This document shows, piece after piece, positions 39,960 through 49,274 of a stretch of 64,000 bases of DNA; positions within the stretch are counted from its first letter, which is position 1, and each line of letters opens with the position of its first letter. The notes beneath the pieces are model-generated. The model saw nothing but the letters and a program-made list of their open reading frames with translations, did not search any database and was not told the origin of the DNA. The position numbers and the translations under genes are program-made. The DNA comes from Catenuloplanes niger (GTDB lineage Bacteria; Actinomycetota; Actinomycetes; Mycobacteriales; Micromonosporaceae), in assembly GCF_031458255.1 (NCBI RefSeq), contig NZ_JAVDYC010000001.1, positions 3,729,001 through 3,793,000 on the forward strand, in the 5' to 3' direction.

Positions 39960-40958
39960 TCAGATGATCGACAAATGCACGTGGTTCGTATGGTCACCGG
40001 AGGGTGTGCCACCGCCCGCGTACGATTGCCAGCCGCTCGACGGCAGCCAGATCCGGCTGTACCAGATCACGTAGAGCACGCCGAGCCGGTCCGCGTTCTT
40101 GATGTAGAAGTTGGCCAGGTTGTCGCCGTAGACCTTGTCCGCGCCGAACGCGACGCCGCCGAAGCCGCTCGCCTGGGCGGACCAGTCGCAGGCCCGGCCG
40201 CGCGGATGCTCGCCACCGTCCTCGGCGCTGCGGTAACAGGACACGAAGTGGTTGAAGCCCGCCGACTTGGTCTGCTTGTAGGCGTGCAGCGTGCGGGGCG
40301 TGATGCAGCCGCCGGTCGTCGGGTCGTCCGCGGTGCAGCTCTCCGACGGGAAGGACCCGTCGACGGCCCGCTCGACCGCGACCGCGACCGCCGCGGAGCC
40401 GCTGCCGGACTCGACGTTCGCCGCGGCGCCACCGCCCGCGGCCTTCAGCGCGTTCTCCGCCTGCTTCTTCCGCTTGTCCATGGTCTCGACCTGCTTCTTC
40501 TGCTCACCGATCTCGTTGTCGATGGCAGTCTTCGCACGCGAGGCCTCGTCCTTGGCCACGACCAGGTCGCGGACCTGCTTCTCCTGGTTGATCGCCATGG
40601 TCTCGAGCAGCGTGGCCCGGTCCATGAAGCCCTGGCCCTCGGAGGCGTTCAGGATCGCCACCATGGGGGCGAGGCGGCCGTTGCGGTAGGTCCGGCCGGC
40701 GAGCTCGCCCACCGTCGCCTCGCGCGTCTTGAGGTCGGCCTCGATCTTCTTGAGCTCCTCGGTCAGCTCCTTCTGGCGCTTCTCCGAGGCAGCGAGCTTG
40801 TTCTTCGCCTCGACGAAACCCTTGCTGGCCGCGTCGAGCTGTTCCCTGAGCTGTTCCGTACCGCCCTCGTCGATCGCGTAGGCGGGCGTTGCGAGCGCGG
40901 CCGTGGCCACAGTCGCCAGCAGCACCGAAAGCGCCGCTATTCGCCGTAGGCGCATCAT
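39960..40958 (-). CDS. Secreted coiled-coil protein, peptidoglycan-related
   Basis: A 332-residue exported protein. The signal peptide MMRLRRIAALSVLLATVATA ends near AYA. A long coiled coil follows (residues of about 30-165, for example ASEKRQKELTEELKKIEADL), as in RipA/EnvC-type wall hydrolase regulators. The C-terminal domain of about 120 residues (GGCITPRTLHAYKQTKSAG, FVSCYRSAEDGGEHPRGRA, CDWSAQASGFGG, DHTNHVHLSI) resembles an uncharacterised D,D-peptidase-like fold (ARB_07466 type) with paired cysteines and a final HVH. It may bind or cut peptidoglycan. The start is the first ATG at 40958, since GAGAGG lies five bases upstream. A c-di-AMP riboswitch precedes it; that class commonly controls wall hydrolases in actinobacteria. 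Confidence 0.85.
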   Translation of the reverse strand: MMRLRRIAALSVLLATVATAALATPAYAIDEGGTEQLREQLDAASKGFVEAKNKLAASEKRQKELTEELKKIEADLKTREATVGELAGRTYRNGRLAPMVAILNASEGQGFMDRATLLETMAINQEKQVRDLVVAKDEASRAKTAIDNEIGEQKKQVETMDKRKKQAENALKAAGGGAAANVESGSGSAAVAVAVERAVDGSFPSESCTADDPTTGGCITPRTLHAYKQTKSAGFNHFVSCYRSAEDGGEHPRGRACDWSAQASGFGGVAFGADKVYGDNLANFYIKNADRLGVLYVIWYSRIWLPSSGWQSYAGGGTPSGDHTNHVHLSII

Positions 40959-40969
40959 GTTCCTCTCTC

Positions 40970-41125
40970 GGACCGCCGGCCGGGTTAGCTGACGGGTTCG
41001 GGATGGGAACGACACCCCTACCGCTGACGCGGATTCACCCCACAAACGTGGTTCCCCGACTCGCTGAGCGATTTGGCGGTGGTCGCCACGGGCACCGTGC
41101 GCGCCCGCCAATGACGACCGGCGGC
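40970..41125 (-). ncRNA. c-di-AMP riboswitch (ydaO-yuaA type)
   Basis: On the minus strand the leader shows the class landmarks in order: CCGCCAAATCGCTCAGC, GAGTCGGGGAACCACG, TTTGTGGGGTGAATCCGCG, AGCGGTAGGGGTGTCG, TTCCCATCCCGAACCCG and TCAGCTAACCCGG. The GGGGAACC and GGGTGAATCC segments form the two pseudo-symmetric binding pockets for c-di-AMP. It ends about ten bases before the start codon of the coiled-coil wall protein gene. In this class ligand usually turns expression off. The end points are approximate. Confidence 0.92.
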
Positions 41126-41246
41126 AAGACTACCCAGTCGTGCCAAGGACGACCGCTCAAGATCCTAAAACTTAAGAATTCCCTATAGTCACGTAAAGTA
41201 CCCGCTCAATGACCGGAAAACATAGAGAAACATCGACACGGTACGC

Positions 41247-41281
41247 ACAAAGGCCGCCCCGGCAATCGGAGCGGCCTTTGT
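41247..41281. terminator. Terminator hairpin downstream of the GH65 gene
   Basis: ACAAAGGCCGC pairs perfectly with GCGGCCTTTGT (11 bp, 13-base loop). It lies 24 bp after the stop codon of the GH65 gene on the minus strand and upstream of the riboswitch promoter, where it would insulate the next gene. Confidence 0.85.
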
Positions 41282-41304
41282 TATACGAATTGTCTAACGG
41301 TCAA

Positions 41305-43671
41305 TTACAGAGAGCTCGCACGACGGGCCGGTGCGCGGCCCGCGGGCTGGTGCGGCTCCGGTCCCACGTCCGTGCGCTCCGGGATTCCCATCGTCACCGG
41401 CTTGTCCGCCGACACCGTCACCAGCTCACCGTGGTGCATGAGTGTGATGCTCTTCTCACCGGTGCCGTTCCGCAGCGAGTAGGTCACCTCGTCGCTGCGC
41501 ACGTCCACCCGCAGCCGCAGCCCGCGCCAGAGCAGCGCGAACTCCATCCGGGTGATCCGCTCGGGCAGGCGCGGGTTGAACGTGAGCTGCCCGCCGTGGT
41601 CCCGCATGCCGCCGAGACCCATCACCAGCGAGATCCACGAGCCGCCCAGCGACGCCACGTGCAGGCCCTCGCGCGCGTTGTTGTGCAGGTCGTGCAGGTC
41701 CATCAGCGCGGCCTCGCCCAGGTAGTCGTGGGCGAGCTCCAGGTGGCCGGTCTCCGCCGCCAGCACCGCCTGGGTGCAGGCGGACAGCGACGAGTCACGG
41801 ACCGTACGGGCCTCGTAGTAGGCGAAGTTGCGCTGCTTCTCCTCGTCGCTGAACGCGTCGCCGCGCCACAGCATCGCGAGCACCAGGTCGGCCTGCTTCA
41901 CGACCTGCTTGCGGTACAGGTCGAAGTACGGGTAGTTGAGCAGCAGCGGGTAGTTCTCCTGCGGCGTGCCCTCGAAGTCCCATTCCTGCAGGCGGGTGAA
42001 GCCCTCGGACTGCTGGTGCACGCCGAGCTCGTGGTCGTACGGCAGGTGCACGGCCGCGCCCGCGTCCCGCCAGCCGGCGATCTCCTCGTCGTCGACCCCG
42101 GCCGCGCGCGCCTTGTCCGGGTACTTCAGCGCCACGTCCGCCGCGGCGTAGAGGTTCAGCTGCGCCATCAGGTTCGTGTAGATGTTGTCGTCGACCACGG
42201 CGGTGTACTCGTCCGGGCCGGTCACGCCGTCGATGTGGAAGCGGCCGTGCCGGTCGTGGTGGCCGAGCGAGCGCCACAGCCGGGCCGTCTCGATCAGCAG
42301 GTCGAAGCCGTAGTCACGCTCGAAGTCCTCGTCGCCGGTGGCCACCACGTAGCGGCGGGCCGCGTCCGCGATGTCCGCCGCGATGTGGAACGCCGCGGTG
42401 CCGGCCGGCCAGTACGCGGAGCACTCGTGCCCGCGGATGGTCCGCCACGGGAACGCCGCACCGTGCAGGCCGAGCGTCTCGGCCCGTTCCTTGGCCAGGT
42501 CGAGCGTGGCGTGCCGCCAGCGCAGCACGTCCTTGGCCGCGTCCGGCTGGGTGTAGGTCAGCACCGGCAGCACGAACGTCTCGGAGTCCCAGAACGTGTG
42601 ACCGTCGTACCCGGGACCGGTGAGCCCCTTCGACGCGATCGGCCGCATCTCCGCACGGGCGCCGGCCTGGAGGACGTGGAAGAGCGCGAAGCGAACCGCC
42701 TGCTGCACCTCCGGGTCGCCCTCGACCCGCACGTCCGAGTGGTCCCAGAACGCGTCCATGTACTCCCGCTGCGCCTTGACCAGCCCGTCCCAGCCGGTCA
42801 GCCGGGCGCTGGCGAGCGCGGCGCCGACCTGGTCGCGCAGCGCGGGCACGGAACGACGGGAGGACCAGCCGTACGCGACGAACTTGATGATCCGCAGCTT
42901 CTGGCCGGGCTCGAGCATGCACGCGACCGTGGTCCGCAGCCAGTCCGGGTTGCCCTCGGTCTTGACCATGTGCCGGCCCTCGGTCTCCACCACGTGTTCC
43001 ATCGCGGCGGCCATCCGGAGCTTGCTGGTCTTGGTGCTGTGGATCAGCAGCCCGCCCAGGTCCTGGGTGAGGTGTTCCTCGCTCACCAGCGGGGACTCCA
43101 GCAGTGCCGCGACGCGGGGGTCACGCTTGGTCGGCGGCAACTGCTCGTTCGCCACCAGCTCGGACTGCAGGATCACCCGGGCCGGGCCGTTGACCGGCTC
43201 GACCTCGTAGGAGATGGCGGCGATGGCCCGCTGGGTGAACGACACCAGACGGGTCGAGCGCACCCGCACCGACCGGCCGGCCGGCGAGCACCACTCCACC
43301 TCGCGCTCCAGCGTGCCGGACTGCATGTCCAGCACCCGCTCGTGCGAGACCAGGTCGCCGTAGCGCACGTCGAACGGCTCGTCGTCGACCAGCAGCCGGA
43401 TCGGCTTGCCGTTCGTCACGTTCACGATGGTCTGCCCCGACTCCGGGAAGCCGTAACCGGCCTCCGCGTAGGGCAGCGGCCGCAGCTCGTAGAAGGAGTT
43501 CAGATACGTGCCCGGCAAACCGTGCGGCTCGCCCTCGTCCAGGTTGGCCCGGAGGCCGATGTGCCCGTTGGAGAGCGCGAACACCGACTCCGACTGTGCC
43601 AGGACGTCCAGGTCGAGCCGCGTCTCGCGGACATGCCAGGGCTCGACCGGATAAGCCCGCTCTCGGATCAC
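41305..43671 (-). CDS. GH65 glycosyl hydrolase/disaccharide phosphorylase
   Basis: A 788-residue cytoplasmic enzyme. The central (alpha/alpha)6 barrel has the family signatures: GYDGHTFWDSETFVLP, FPWRTIRGHECS, HIAADIADA and, with the catalytic Glu, DGVTGPDEYTAVVDDNIYTN. The phosphate-binding region follows (KQADLVLAMLW, SLSACTQAVLAAETGH). GH65 phosphorylases split maltose, trehalose or kojibiose with phosphate to glucose and beta-glucose-1-phosphate. The last 20 residues are a basic tail. GTG 43671 has AAAGGGA seven bases upstream. The beta-phosphoglucomutase gene directly upstream (60 bp) is the expected partner, as it turns beta-G1P into G6P. Exact disaccharide unknown. Confidence 0.93.
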   Translation of the reverse strand: MIRERAYPVEPWHVRETRLDLDVLAQSESVFALSNGHIGLRANLDEGEPHGLPGTYLNSFYELRPLPYAEAGYGFPESGQTIVNVTNGKPIRLLVDDEPFDVRYGDLVSHERVLDMQSGTLEREVEWCSPAGRSVRVRSTRLVSFTQRAIAAISYEVEPVNGPARVILQSELVANEQLPPTKRDPRVAALLESPLVSEEHLTQDLGGLLIHSTKTSKLRMAAAMEHVVETEGRHMVKTEGNPDWLRTTVACMLEPGQKLRIIKFVAYGWSSRRSVPALRDQVGAALASARLTGWDGLVKAQREYMDAFWDHSDVRVEGDPEVQQAVRFALFHVLQAGARAEMRPIASKGLTGPGYDGHTFWDSETFVLPVLTYTQPDAAKDVLRWRHATLDLAKERAETLGLHGAAFPWRTIRGHECSAYWPAGTAAFHIAADIADAARRYVVATGDEDFERDYGFDLLIETARLWRSLGHHDRHGRFHIDGVTGPDEYTAVVDDNIYTNLMAQLNLYAAADVALKYPDKARAAGVDDEEIAGWRDAGAAVHLPYDHELGVHQQSEGFTRLQEWDFEGTPQENYPLLLNYPYFDLYRKQVVKQADLVLAMLWRGDAFSDEEKQRNFAYYEARTVRDSSLSACTQAVLAAETGHLELAHDYLGEAALMDLHDLHNNAREGLHVASLGGSWISLVMGLGGMRDHGGQLTFNPRLPERITRMEFALLWRGLRLRVDVRSDEVTYSLRNGTGEKSITLMHHGELVTVSADKPVTMGIPERTDVGPEPHQPAGRAPARRASSL

Positions 43672-43731
43672 AGCGATCCCTTTCAGTGTTGATCTGAGCC
43701 CGTCGGTGAACCACCGGCGGGTTGCCGTCCC

Positions 43732-44484
43732 TTATCGGGGCTCGCCGCCGTCCAGGAGTTCGGCGAGATCCGATACGACGATGTCGGCGCCGTGTGCGCG
43801 CAGCGCGTCCGCGTGCCCCACCCGGTCCACTCCGACCACAAACCCGAAGCCGCCGGCCCTGCCGGCCTCGACGCCCGCCAGCGCGTCCTCGAACACCGCC
43901 GCGTTGGCCGGGTCGACACCGAGCCTCTTCGCGGCGGCCAGGAACGTGTCCGGCGCGGGCTTGCCGGGCAGTCCCTCGGCCCGGGCGACCACACCGTCGA
44001 CCCGTTCCTCCAGTAGATCCTCGATGCCGGCCGCGCGCAGCACGTCCTGGCAGTTGGCGCTCGCGGAGACGACGGCGGTCCGCATGCCCGCGTCGCGCAC
44101 CGCGTGCAGGTAGGTGACCGAGCCCGGGTACACCTGCACCTTGCCCTCGGCGATGTACTGCAGCACCAGCACGTTCTTCCGGTTGCCGATGCCGTTGACG
44201 GTCTCGGCGTCAACATCGTCGTCCGGTGTGCCCTCGGGGAGCAGGATGCCCCGGGATGCCAGGAAGGTACGTACGCCGTCGGCCCGCTGACGGCCGTCCA
44301 CGTACTTCAGATAGTCGGAGCCGGAGTCGAACGGGACGAAGGGCGTGCCCTCCGCTGCGGCGCGCCTGCTCAGGTACGCGTCGAAGGTCTCCTTCCAGGC
44401 CGCGTTGTGAACAAGCGCGGTCTGGGTGAGGACACCGTCCAGATCGAACAGGCAGGTAGTCACGTGAGGTGGAAGACCAAGCAC
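43732..44484 (-). CDS. pgmB: Beta-phosphoglucomutase family HAD enzyme
   Basis: A 250-residue HAD enzyme. Motif I is CLFDLDGVLTQTA with the Asp that is phosphorylated, then VHNAAWKETFDAYL of the cap. Motif II is AVVSASANCQD, motif III lies in LPGKPAPDTFL and motif IV in AVFEDALAGVEAGRAG. The pairing with a GH65 phosphorylase gene 60 bp downstream supports action on beta-glucose-1-phosphate. The DYLKYVDGRQRADGVRTFL segment is shared by the GH65-associated branch. Starts at GTG 44484 or GTG 44463 are possible; neither has a strong ribosome-binding site, so the first eight residues are uncertain. Confidence 0.9.
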   Translation of the reverse strand: MLGLPPHVTTCLFDLDGVLTQTALVHNAAWKETFDAYLSRRAAAEGTPFVPFDSGSDYLKYVDGRQRADGVRTFLASRGILLPEGTPDDDVDAETVNGIGNRKNVLVLQYIAEGKVQVYPGSVTYLHAVRDAGMRTAVVSASANCQDVLRAAGIEDLLEERVDGVVARAEGLPGKPAPDTFLAAAKRLGVDPANAAVFEDALAGVEAGRAGGFGFVVGVDRVGHADALRAHGADIVVSDLAELLDGGEPR

Positions 44485-44696
44485 CCGCTCAATTTAACCG
44501 TGAAACGGAAAGTTAACCGGATTTCGGCGGTGTCAAACCCCGGGCGCGGCGCCTCGTATGGTGCGCCGATTCTGAGGTTATCGCCGGTCAGCCCGCTTCC
44601 GTGGGAAAACGTTGAACCTTTCGGGTCGCCCGGACGGCACAAGAGATCGCACAAAGGGTCCGTCGGCCCCGGCCATTCGACCCAGTATGTTGATCT

Positions 44697-46004
44697 TTAT
44701 CGCCACCCGACGTCGATCCGGTCGCCGCGCTCGTCGAAGAAGTGCAGCGCGTCCATCCGCACGCCGATCGCCAGCGCGCTGCCGGCCCGGATCGCCGGGT
44801 AGGGCGCCAGGCGGACCGCCAGCTCGGCCGGGCGCCGGTGGTGCCGCCCCGGGTCGCTGAGCACGCTGGTCCGGCCGGCCCCGGCCGCCGGCTCGCCCTC
44901 GGACCGGTCGTTGAACCGCCCGGCGAACCGCTGCACCGCCTGCCCCAGCCGGTGGAACGGCGAGACCGGCTCCTCCTCCGCCTCGACCGCGGCGCCGCCC
45001 AGCTCGTCGACGAGCACCGCGGTGGCGCCCACGTCGACGAAGGCCAGCGACTCGTGCCCGTGGTGCTCCAGGTATCGGATCCGGCCCTGCAGCACGTCGC
45101 CGGGCGCGTCCGGTGCCACCGGGGTGAGCGCCTCCGCGCGCATGCCGATCACGATGCGCTCGCCGTGGTAGTGCGAGATCACCCGCGCCCGGATGTCGTC
45201 CCACGGCAGGTAGAGCGCCTGCTCGCCGAGGTTGAGCGCGACGTACCGATCCAGGTGCACGTAGACCGAGGCCTCGATCAGGTTCATCCGCGGGCTGCCC
45301 AGGAACGCGGCCACGTAGAGCGTGGCCGGGCGGCCGTAGACCTCGGTGGGCGTGCCGACGTCCTGCAGCACGCCCTTGCGCATGATCGCCACGCGGTCCG
45401 CCATGGTCAGCGCCTCGGCCTGGTCGTGCGTGACGTACATGCAGCTGACGCCGAGCTCGCGGACCAGGCCGGAGATCTCCGCGCGCAGCTCGGCCCGGAG
45501 CCCGCTGTCGAGGTTCGACAGCGGCTCGTCCATCAGGAACAGGCCGGGGCGGCGCACGATCGCGCGGCCCATCGCCACCCGCTGCCGCTGCCCGCCGGAG
45601 AGCTGGCCCGGTCGCCGGCCGAGCAGCTCGCCGATGCCGAGCGCGCCGGCCACGTCCGCCACCCGCTCCGCGCGCGGTGCCGGCTCGACGCCGGAGAGCC
45701 GGAGCGGGAACGAGATGTTCTCGTTCACCGTCATGTGCGGGTAGAGCGCGAAATCCTGGAAGACCATTGCTATGCGCCGATCGCGTGGCGGAATCTCGTT
45801 GGCCACCTCGCCGTCGAGCAGCACGACTCCGCTGCTCGGATCCTCCAGGCCCGCGACCATTCGCAGCACCGTGGACTTGCCGCAGCCGGACGGGCCCAGC
45901 AAGACCAGGAATTCACCGTCCTCCACGTCGAGGTTGACCCTGTCCACCGCCACGGTTCCATCGGGGAACACCTTTGTGACGTCCTTGAGCGCGACGGTAG
46001 TCAC
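44697..46004 (-). CDS. Sugar ABC importer ATPase (MsmK/UgpC-like)
   Basis: A 435-residue ATPase of carbohydrate importers. It has Walker A (GPSGCGKSTVL), Q-loop (MVFQDFALYPHM), signature (LSGGQRQRVAMGRA), Walker B (LFLMDEPLSNLD) and switch His (YVTHDQAEALT). The C-terminal regulatory domain (residues of about 235-435, TOBE type) has an insertion (VEAEEEPVSPFHRLGQAVQR) that makes the protein 60-70 residues longer than usual. No permease or binding-protein genes adjoin it, so it probably serves several importers, as MsmK/MsiK does. The start is GTG 46004, with GGGGAGG spaced six bases. It lies upstream of pgmB/GH65 by 212 bp, which suggests a link to disaccharide uptake. Confidence 0.93.
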   Translation of the reverse strand: MTTVALKDVTKVFPDGTVAVDRVNLDVEDGEFLVLLGPSGCGKSTVLRMVAGLEDPSSGVVLLDGEVANEIPPRDRRIAMVFQDFALYPHMTVNENISFPLRLSGVEPAPRAERVADVAGALGIGELLGRRPGQLSGGQRQRVAMGRAIVRRPGLFLMDEPLSNLDSGLRAELRAEISGLVRELGVSCMYVTHDQAEALTMADRVAIMRKGVLQDVGTPTEVYGRPATLYVAAFLGSPRMNLIEASVYVHLDRYVALNLGEQALYLPWDDIRARVISHYHGERIVIGMRAEALTPVAPDAPGDVLQGRIRYLEHHGHESLAFVDVGATAVLVDELGGAAVEAEEEPVSPFHRLGQAVQRFAGRFNDRSEGEPAAGAGRTSVLSDPGRHHRRPAELAVRLAPYPAIRAGSALAIGVRMDALHFFDERGDRIDVGWR

Positions 46005-46164
46005 CGCCACCTCCCCGCACCTTCGTCGACCGGCCCCCAAAATCTCTGTCCACTGTGACGGCCGTCATCGCAATTACCCTATCGGGTAAACGTGCCATGT
46101 TCGGGCAGTAACCATCCCGTTACAGAAATCGCCCTCCAGGCGCTTTGACCCTTTAATGGGCAAT

Positions 46165-47307
46165 TTATCGGTACGAATCTCGAAACTTGATCTTGCGATT
46201 GATCGCGATGAACGCGCGGTGCAGACGGGATGGCCCGACCCGGTACAGCCGGCGCGGCAGATAGGGCAGCCCGGCGTCCAGATAGGGCAGCTCCCGATAG
46301 CGCCACAACCCGCGCCGGACCACCGGCACCCCGCCGTCCCGGCTGGCCCGGATCACCTCCAGCAGCTCCGGCACGCGCCGCTGTCGCACCAGGTGCCACT
46401 GCAGCCGGGTCGCGACCGGCAGCCCGTCCAGCACCCGCTGCGGCACCCGGTCCAGGAACTCGTTGCACCGGTCCAGGAACAGCTGGACGTAGTCGTCCGG
46501 GGCCTCGGGCAGCACCCGCAGGTAGAAGGCCAGGTCGGAGCGGACCACGGAGGCGTCGTACCAGTGGCGCAGGTCCGTCCAGCCGCCCTCGCCGAGGAAG
46601 CGGCTGACGCCGTCGACGCCGGTGAACCGGTCCACGAAGTTCCGCGTCTCCTCCCGGCGCTGGGTGATCGACCGGTCGCCGCCCTCCCGCCGCCGCCAGT
46701 GATAGACCGGCACGTGCACCACGTCCACCGACCGCGCCAGCACGTGCGCCGGCACCATCACCGGCGTGTCCTCGTAGAGCACCCCCTCGGGGAACGCGAA
46801 CCGGTGCCGGTCCCAGAACTCCCGGCGGAAGACCTTGTTCCAGGCGGTACGGTCGCCGAGCAGCTCCGGGTCGCGGGTGACGTGCGTGCGCAGCCGGGTG
46901 TGCGTGAAGATCCGCGCGTGCATCCGCGACGGCCGCAGCCCACGCGAGTCCAGCCGCAGCGTGTTGCCGGTGGCGAAGTCGGACCCGGTGCGCGCGACCG
47001 CGGCGGCCAGCACCTCGGCCGCGTCCGGCGGGAGCACGTCGTCGCTGTCCACGAACTGCAGCAGGTCGCCGCGCGCCGCCCGGACCCCGGTGTTGCGGGC
47101 CGCGCCGAGGCCCGCGTTCGCCTGACCGACCAGCCGGAACCGCGCGTCGCGCCGAACGAACTCGGCCGCGATCCGGGCGCTGTCGTCCGTGGAACCGTCG
47201 TCGACCAGCACGACGTCGAGATCGTGGTAGGTCTGCGCCGCGATCGACGCCAGGCACTCCGCGAGGTAGGGCGCCACGTTGTAGACCGGCACGACGACGC
47301 TGAGCAT
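46165..47307 (-). CDS. GT2-family glycosyltransferase
   Basis: A 380-residue inverting glycosyltransferase. The GT-A fold begins MLSVVVPVYNVAPYLAECL, then VVLVDDGSTDDSARIA, NAGLGAARNTGVRAARGDLL and the metal-binding DxD in LQFVDSDDVLPP. The later EDTPVMVPAHVLARS holds the likely base. The C-terminal 170 residues are helical and basic, as in teichoic-acid and capsule enzymes (TagF- or EpsH-like partners). The ATG at 47307 overlaps the stop of the upstream gene (TGATG), so the two are coupled and probably act on the same envelope polymer. Confidence 0.9.
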   Translation of the reverse strand: MLSVVVPVYNVAPYLAECLASIAAQTYHDLDVVLVDDGSTDDSARIAAEFVRRDARFRLVGQANAGLGAARNTGVRAARGDLLQFVDSDDVLPPDAAEVLAAAVARTGSDFATGNTLRLDSRGLRPSRMHARIFTHTRLRTHVTRDPELLGDRTAWNKVFRREFWDRHRFAFPEGVLYEDTPVMVPAHVLARSVDVVHVPVYHWRRREGGDRSITQRREETRNFVDRFTGVDGVSRFLGEGGWTDLRHWYDASVVRSDLAFYLRVLPEAPDDYVQLFLDRCNEFLDRVPQRVLDGLPVATRLQWHLVRQRRVPELLEVIRASRDGGVPVVRRGLWRYRELPYLDAGLPYLPRRLYRVGPSRLHRAFIAINRKIKFRDSYR

Positions 47308-49118
47308 CAGCGGGCCGTCCTCTCCGGCGCGCCCGGACCGGCCGCGCGCGGACGGGCGGTCACCACCCGGGCCGCCAGCATGCACAGCGTGTAGACCGCG
47401 ATCACCGGGAACGCCACGGCGCCACCGGCCACGACCGCGATCGACCGGCCGTCCCAGCCCGGCTCCCAGCGTCGCCGGTACCCCGCACCGCTCCGCGCGA
47501 TCAGGTCGTAGTGATGCATCGACAGCGCGAAGAGCAGCACGAACGTCAGCCACGGCGGCACACCGCGGAACACGGCGACACCGGTCACGACCGCGAACTC
47601 GATCAGCCGCAGCCCGGCCGGGACGAGCCAGTCCAGCGAGCCGGTGACCGCCGGCAGCCGGCGCGCACACCACCCGTCGTCGCGCAGCGTCACCGCGTCC
47701 ACGGTGTCGAGCACGCTCACCCGCATCGCGTGTGAGCGCAGCCCGCGCAGCGCCACCGTGTAGCCCATCGCGGCGCCGCCCCAGGCCAGCAGCGCCAGCA
47801 ACGCGGTGCGGCCGTCCGCGCACGCGGCCAGCAGGCCGATCAGCGCCCACCGCTCACCGATCGGCAGCACCACGATGCGTTTCAGCCAGTAGACCGGGGA
47901 ACGGCCGTCCGCGATCACCCGGTCGGAGAGCCGCCCGAGCGCGCCGCCGGGTCCGCCCGGGCCCGGACGGGCCGCGGCGACGTCGTGCAGCGTGCCGTAC
48001 CAGGAGTCGGTGGCGTGCCGCACGGTCTGCAGCGCCATCGCCGCGACCGCGAGCCACCAGGCCTCGCCGTGCCCGAGCCGCGCCGCGCCGGCCGCGAGCC
48101 CGGCGTAGACGGCGTACTCCTTGGCGCGGTCCGCCATCGTGTCCAGCCAGCCGCCGAGTGGCGTGAACCGCCGGGTGAACCGGGCCAGCTGGCCGTCCAC
48201 GCAGTCCAGCACGAAGCCCAGGTGGAGCAGCACCGCACCGGCGATCATGGCGGGCCGGCCGGCCTGCGCGAAGCCGAGCGCGGCCGCGACCGCGCAGACC
48301 ACGGAGAGCCCGGTCACGAACGACGGCGTCATGCCGAGCCGGGCACACGCCCGGGTGACCACCGGCGACCACGAGCTCACGAAGACCGTGGTGAAGAAGT
48401 CGTCGCGCTCCTTGACCGCGAGACGCAGCCGCGCCCGTTCCTCGTCGATCCCGGCGATCTCCGCCTCCGCCGCGGCCGCCGCGGCGCCGTTCCGGCAGCG
48501 CCGAGCCACCAGGAGCCGCAGCGGGTACGCGACGGGCCGCACCCCGCTCGCCAGCAGCCCGGCCAGTACCGCGTCCGGATCCGTTCCCGGCACCGCAGGC
48601 CCGCCGTCCGGCATCGGGCGCGCCGCGACCGGGGCGGCGTGCCCAGCGACCGGGGGCGCGTGCCCCGCGACCGACATCGCGTGTTGCGCGGCCGGTGTCG
48701 CAGGCTCCCGGCCCGACGCCGCGCGCTCCGCGGCCGAGGCCGCGTGGGGCCGGTCGGGGCCGGCCACTCGGAGCGCGCCGAGGAAGGTGATGCCGTCGTC
48801 CGCCTCGGTCACGCCGGTGATCAGGCCGCGCGTGGTCCGGAGCCGGAGCCCGTCCTGCCCCGGACGCCGCGGGCCGGTCAGCGCCACGCTGCGGGCCCCC
48901 GGTTCGGTGATCAGGTGCCGGAGCACCGCGTCGTGGGTGACCAGGTCGGCCGCGACCAGCAGCACCGGGCCGGTGCCGTCGCGCAGCAGCCGGGCCAGGT
49001 CGTGCGGCGTGTCCGGCTCCGCGACCGCGGTGGCACCGGCCCGGCGTAGTTGATCTCTCCACCGGTCGCGCCGGTCGGTTCCGACCGGGGAACCGGCCAG
49101 CAGCACTGCGAGCGTCAC
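47307..49118 (-). CDS. Nucleotidyltransferase-like/CDP-alcohol phosphotransferase fusion
   Basis: A 603-residue membrane enzyme. The N-terminal 240 residues (VTLAVLLAGSPVGTDRRDRW, VLLVAADLVTHDAVLRHLI) resemble a sugar- or inositol-phosphate nucleotidyltransferase with a degenerate P-loop, and carry a Pro/Ala/His-rich insertion (VAGHAPPVAGHAAPVA). The C-terminal part is a CDP-alcohol phosphotransferase with the full motif DCVDGQLARFTRRF ... GGWLDTMADRAKEY and about six helices. The order recalls the inositol-phosphate cytidylyltransferase/phospholipid synthase fusions and the actinobacterial DUF5941 group. The start is uncertain; GTG 49118 is preferred since homology begins there. It is coupled to the GT2 gene and divergent from pspC. 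Confidence 0.85.
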   Translation of the reverse strand: MTLAVLLAGSPVGTDRRDRWRDQLRRAGATAVAEPDTPHDLARLLRDGTGPVLLVAADLVTHDAVLRHLITEPGARSVALTGPRRPGQDGLRLRTTRGLITGVTEADDGITFLGALRVAGPDRPHAASAAERAASGREPATPAAQHAMSVAGHAPPVAGHAAPVAARPMPDGGPAVPGTDPDAVLAGLLASGVRPVAYPLRLLVARRCRNGAAAAAAEAEIAGIDEERARLRLAVKERDDFFTTVFVSSWSPVVTRACARLGMTPSFVTGLSVVCAVAAALGFAQAGRPAMIAGAVLLHLGFVLDCVDGQLARFTRRFTPLGGWLDTMADRAKEYAVYAGLAAGAARLGHGEAWWLAVAAMALQTVRHATDSWYGTLHDVAAARPGPGGPGGALGRLSDRVIADGRSPVYWLKRIVVLPIGERWALIGLLAACADGRTALLALLAWGGAAMGYTVALRGLRSHAMRVSVLDTVDAVTLRDDGWCARRLPAVTGSLDWLVPAGLRLIEFAVVTGVAVFRGVPPWLTFVLLFALSMHHYDLIARSGAGYRRRWEPGWDGRSIAVVAGGAVAFPVIAVYTLCMLAARVVTARPRAAGPGAPERTAR

Positions 49119-49274
49119 GCTCCGATAAACCCGGAATCGGCCGCTTAGTGGCGACTCCCTACGGGAATCACAGAGAAGATCCCCTTCAAGACGGAGGGCG
49201 GAGTTGGCACTCACTTCCTACCGTTGAGTCATCGGCACCCCACACAGTGCCACGAACTGAGGAGTTGAAGCACC

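Noticed and set aside
44494-44519. Direct repeat TTAACCG, 19 bp apart, upstream of pgmB
   Set aside because: Seven bases are too short to support a site; no symmetry.
44605-44615. GAAAACGTTGA as a LacI-type operator ahead of pgmB
   Set aside because: Only the central AACGTT is symmetric; flanks do not match, unlike the perfect site at 38880-38891.
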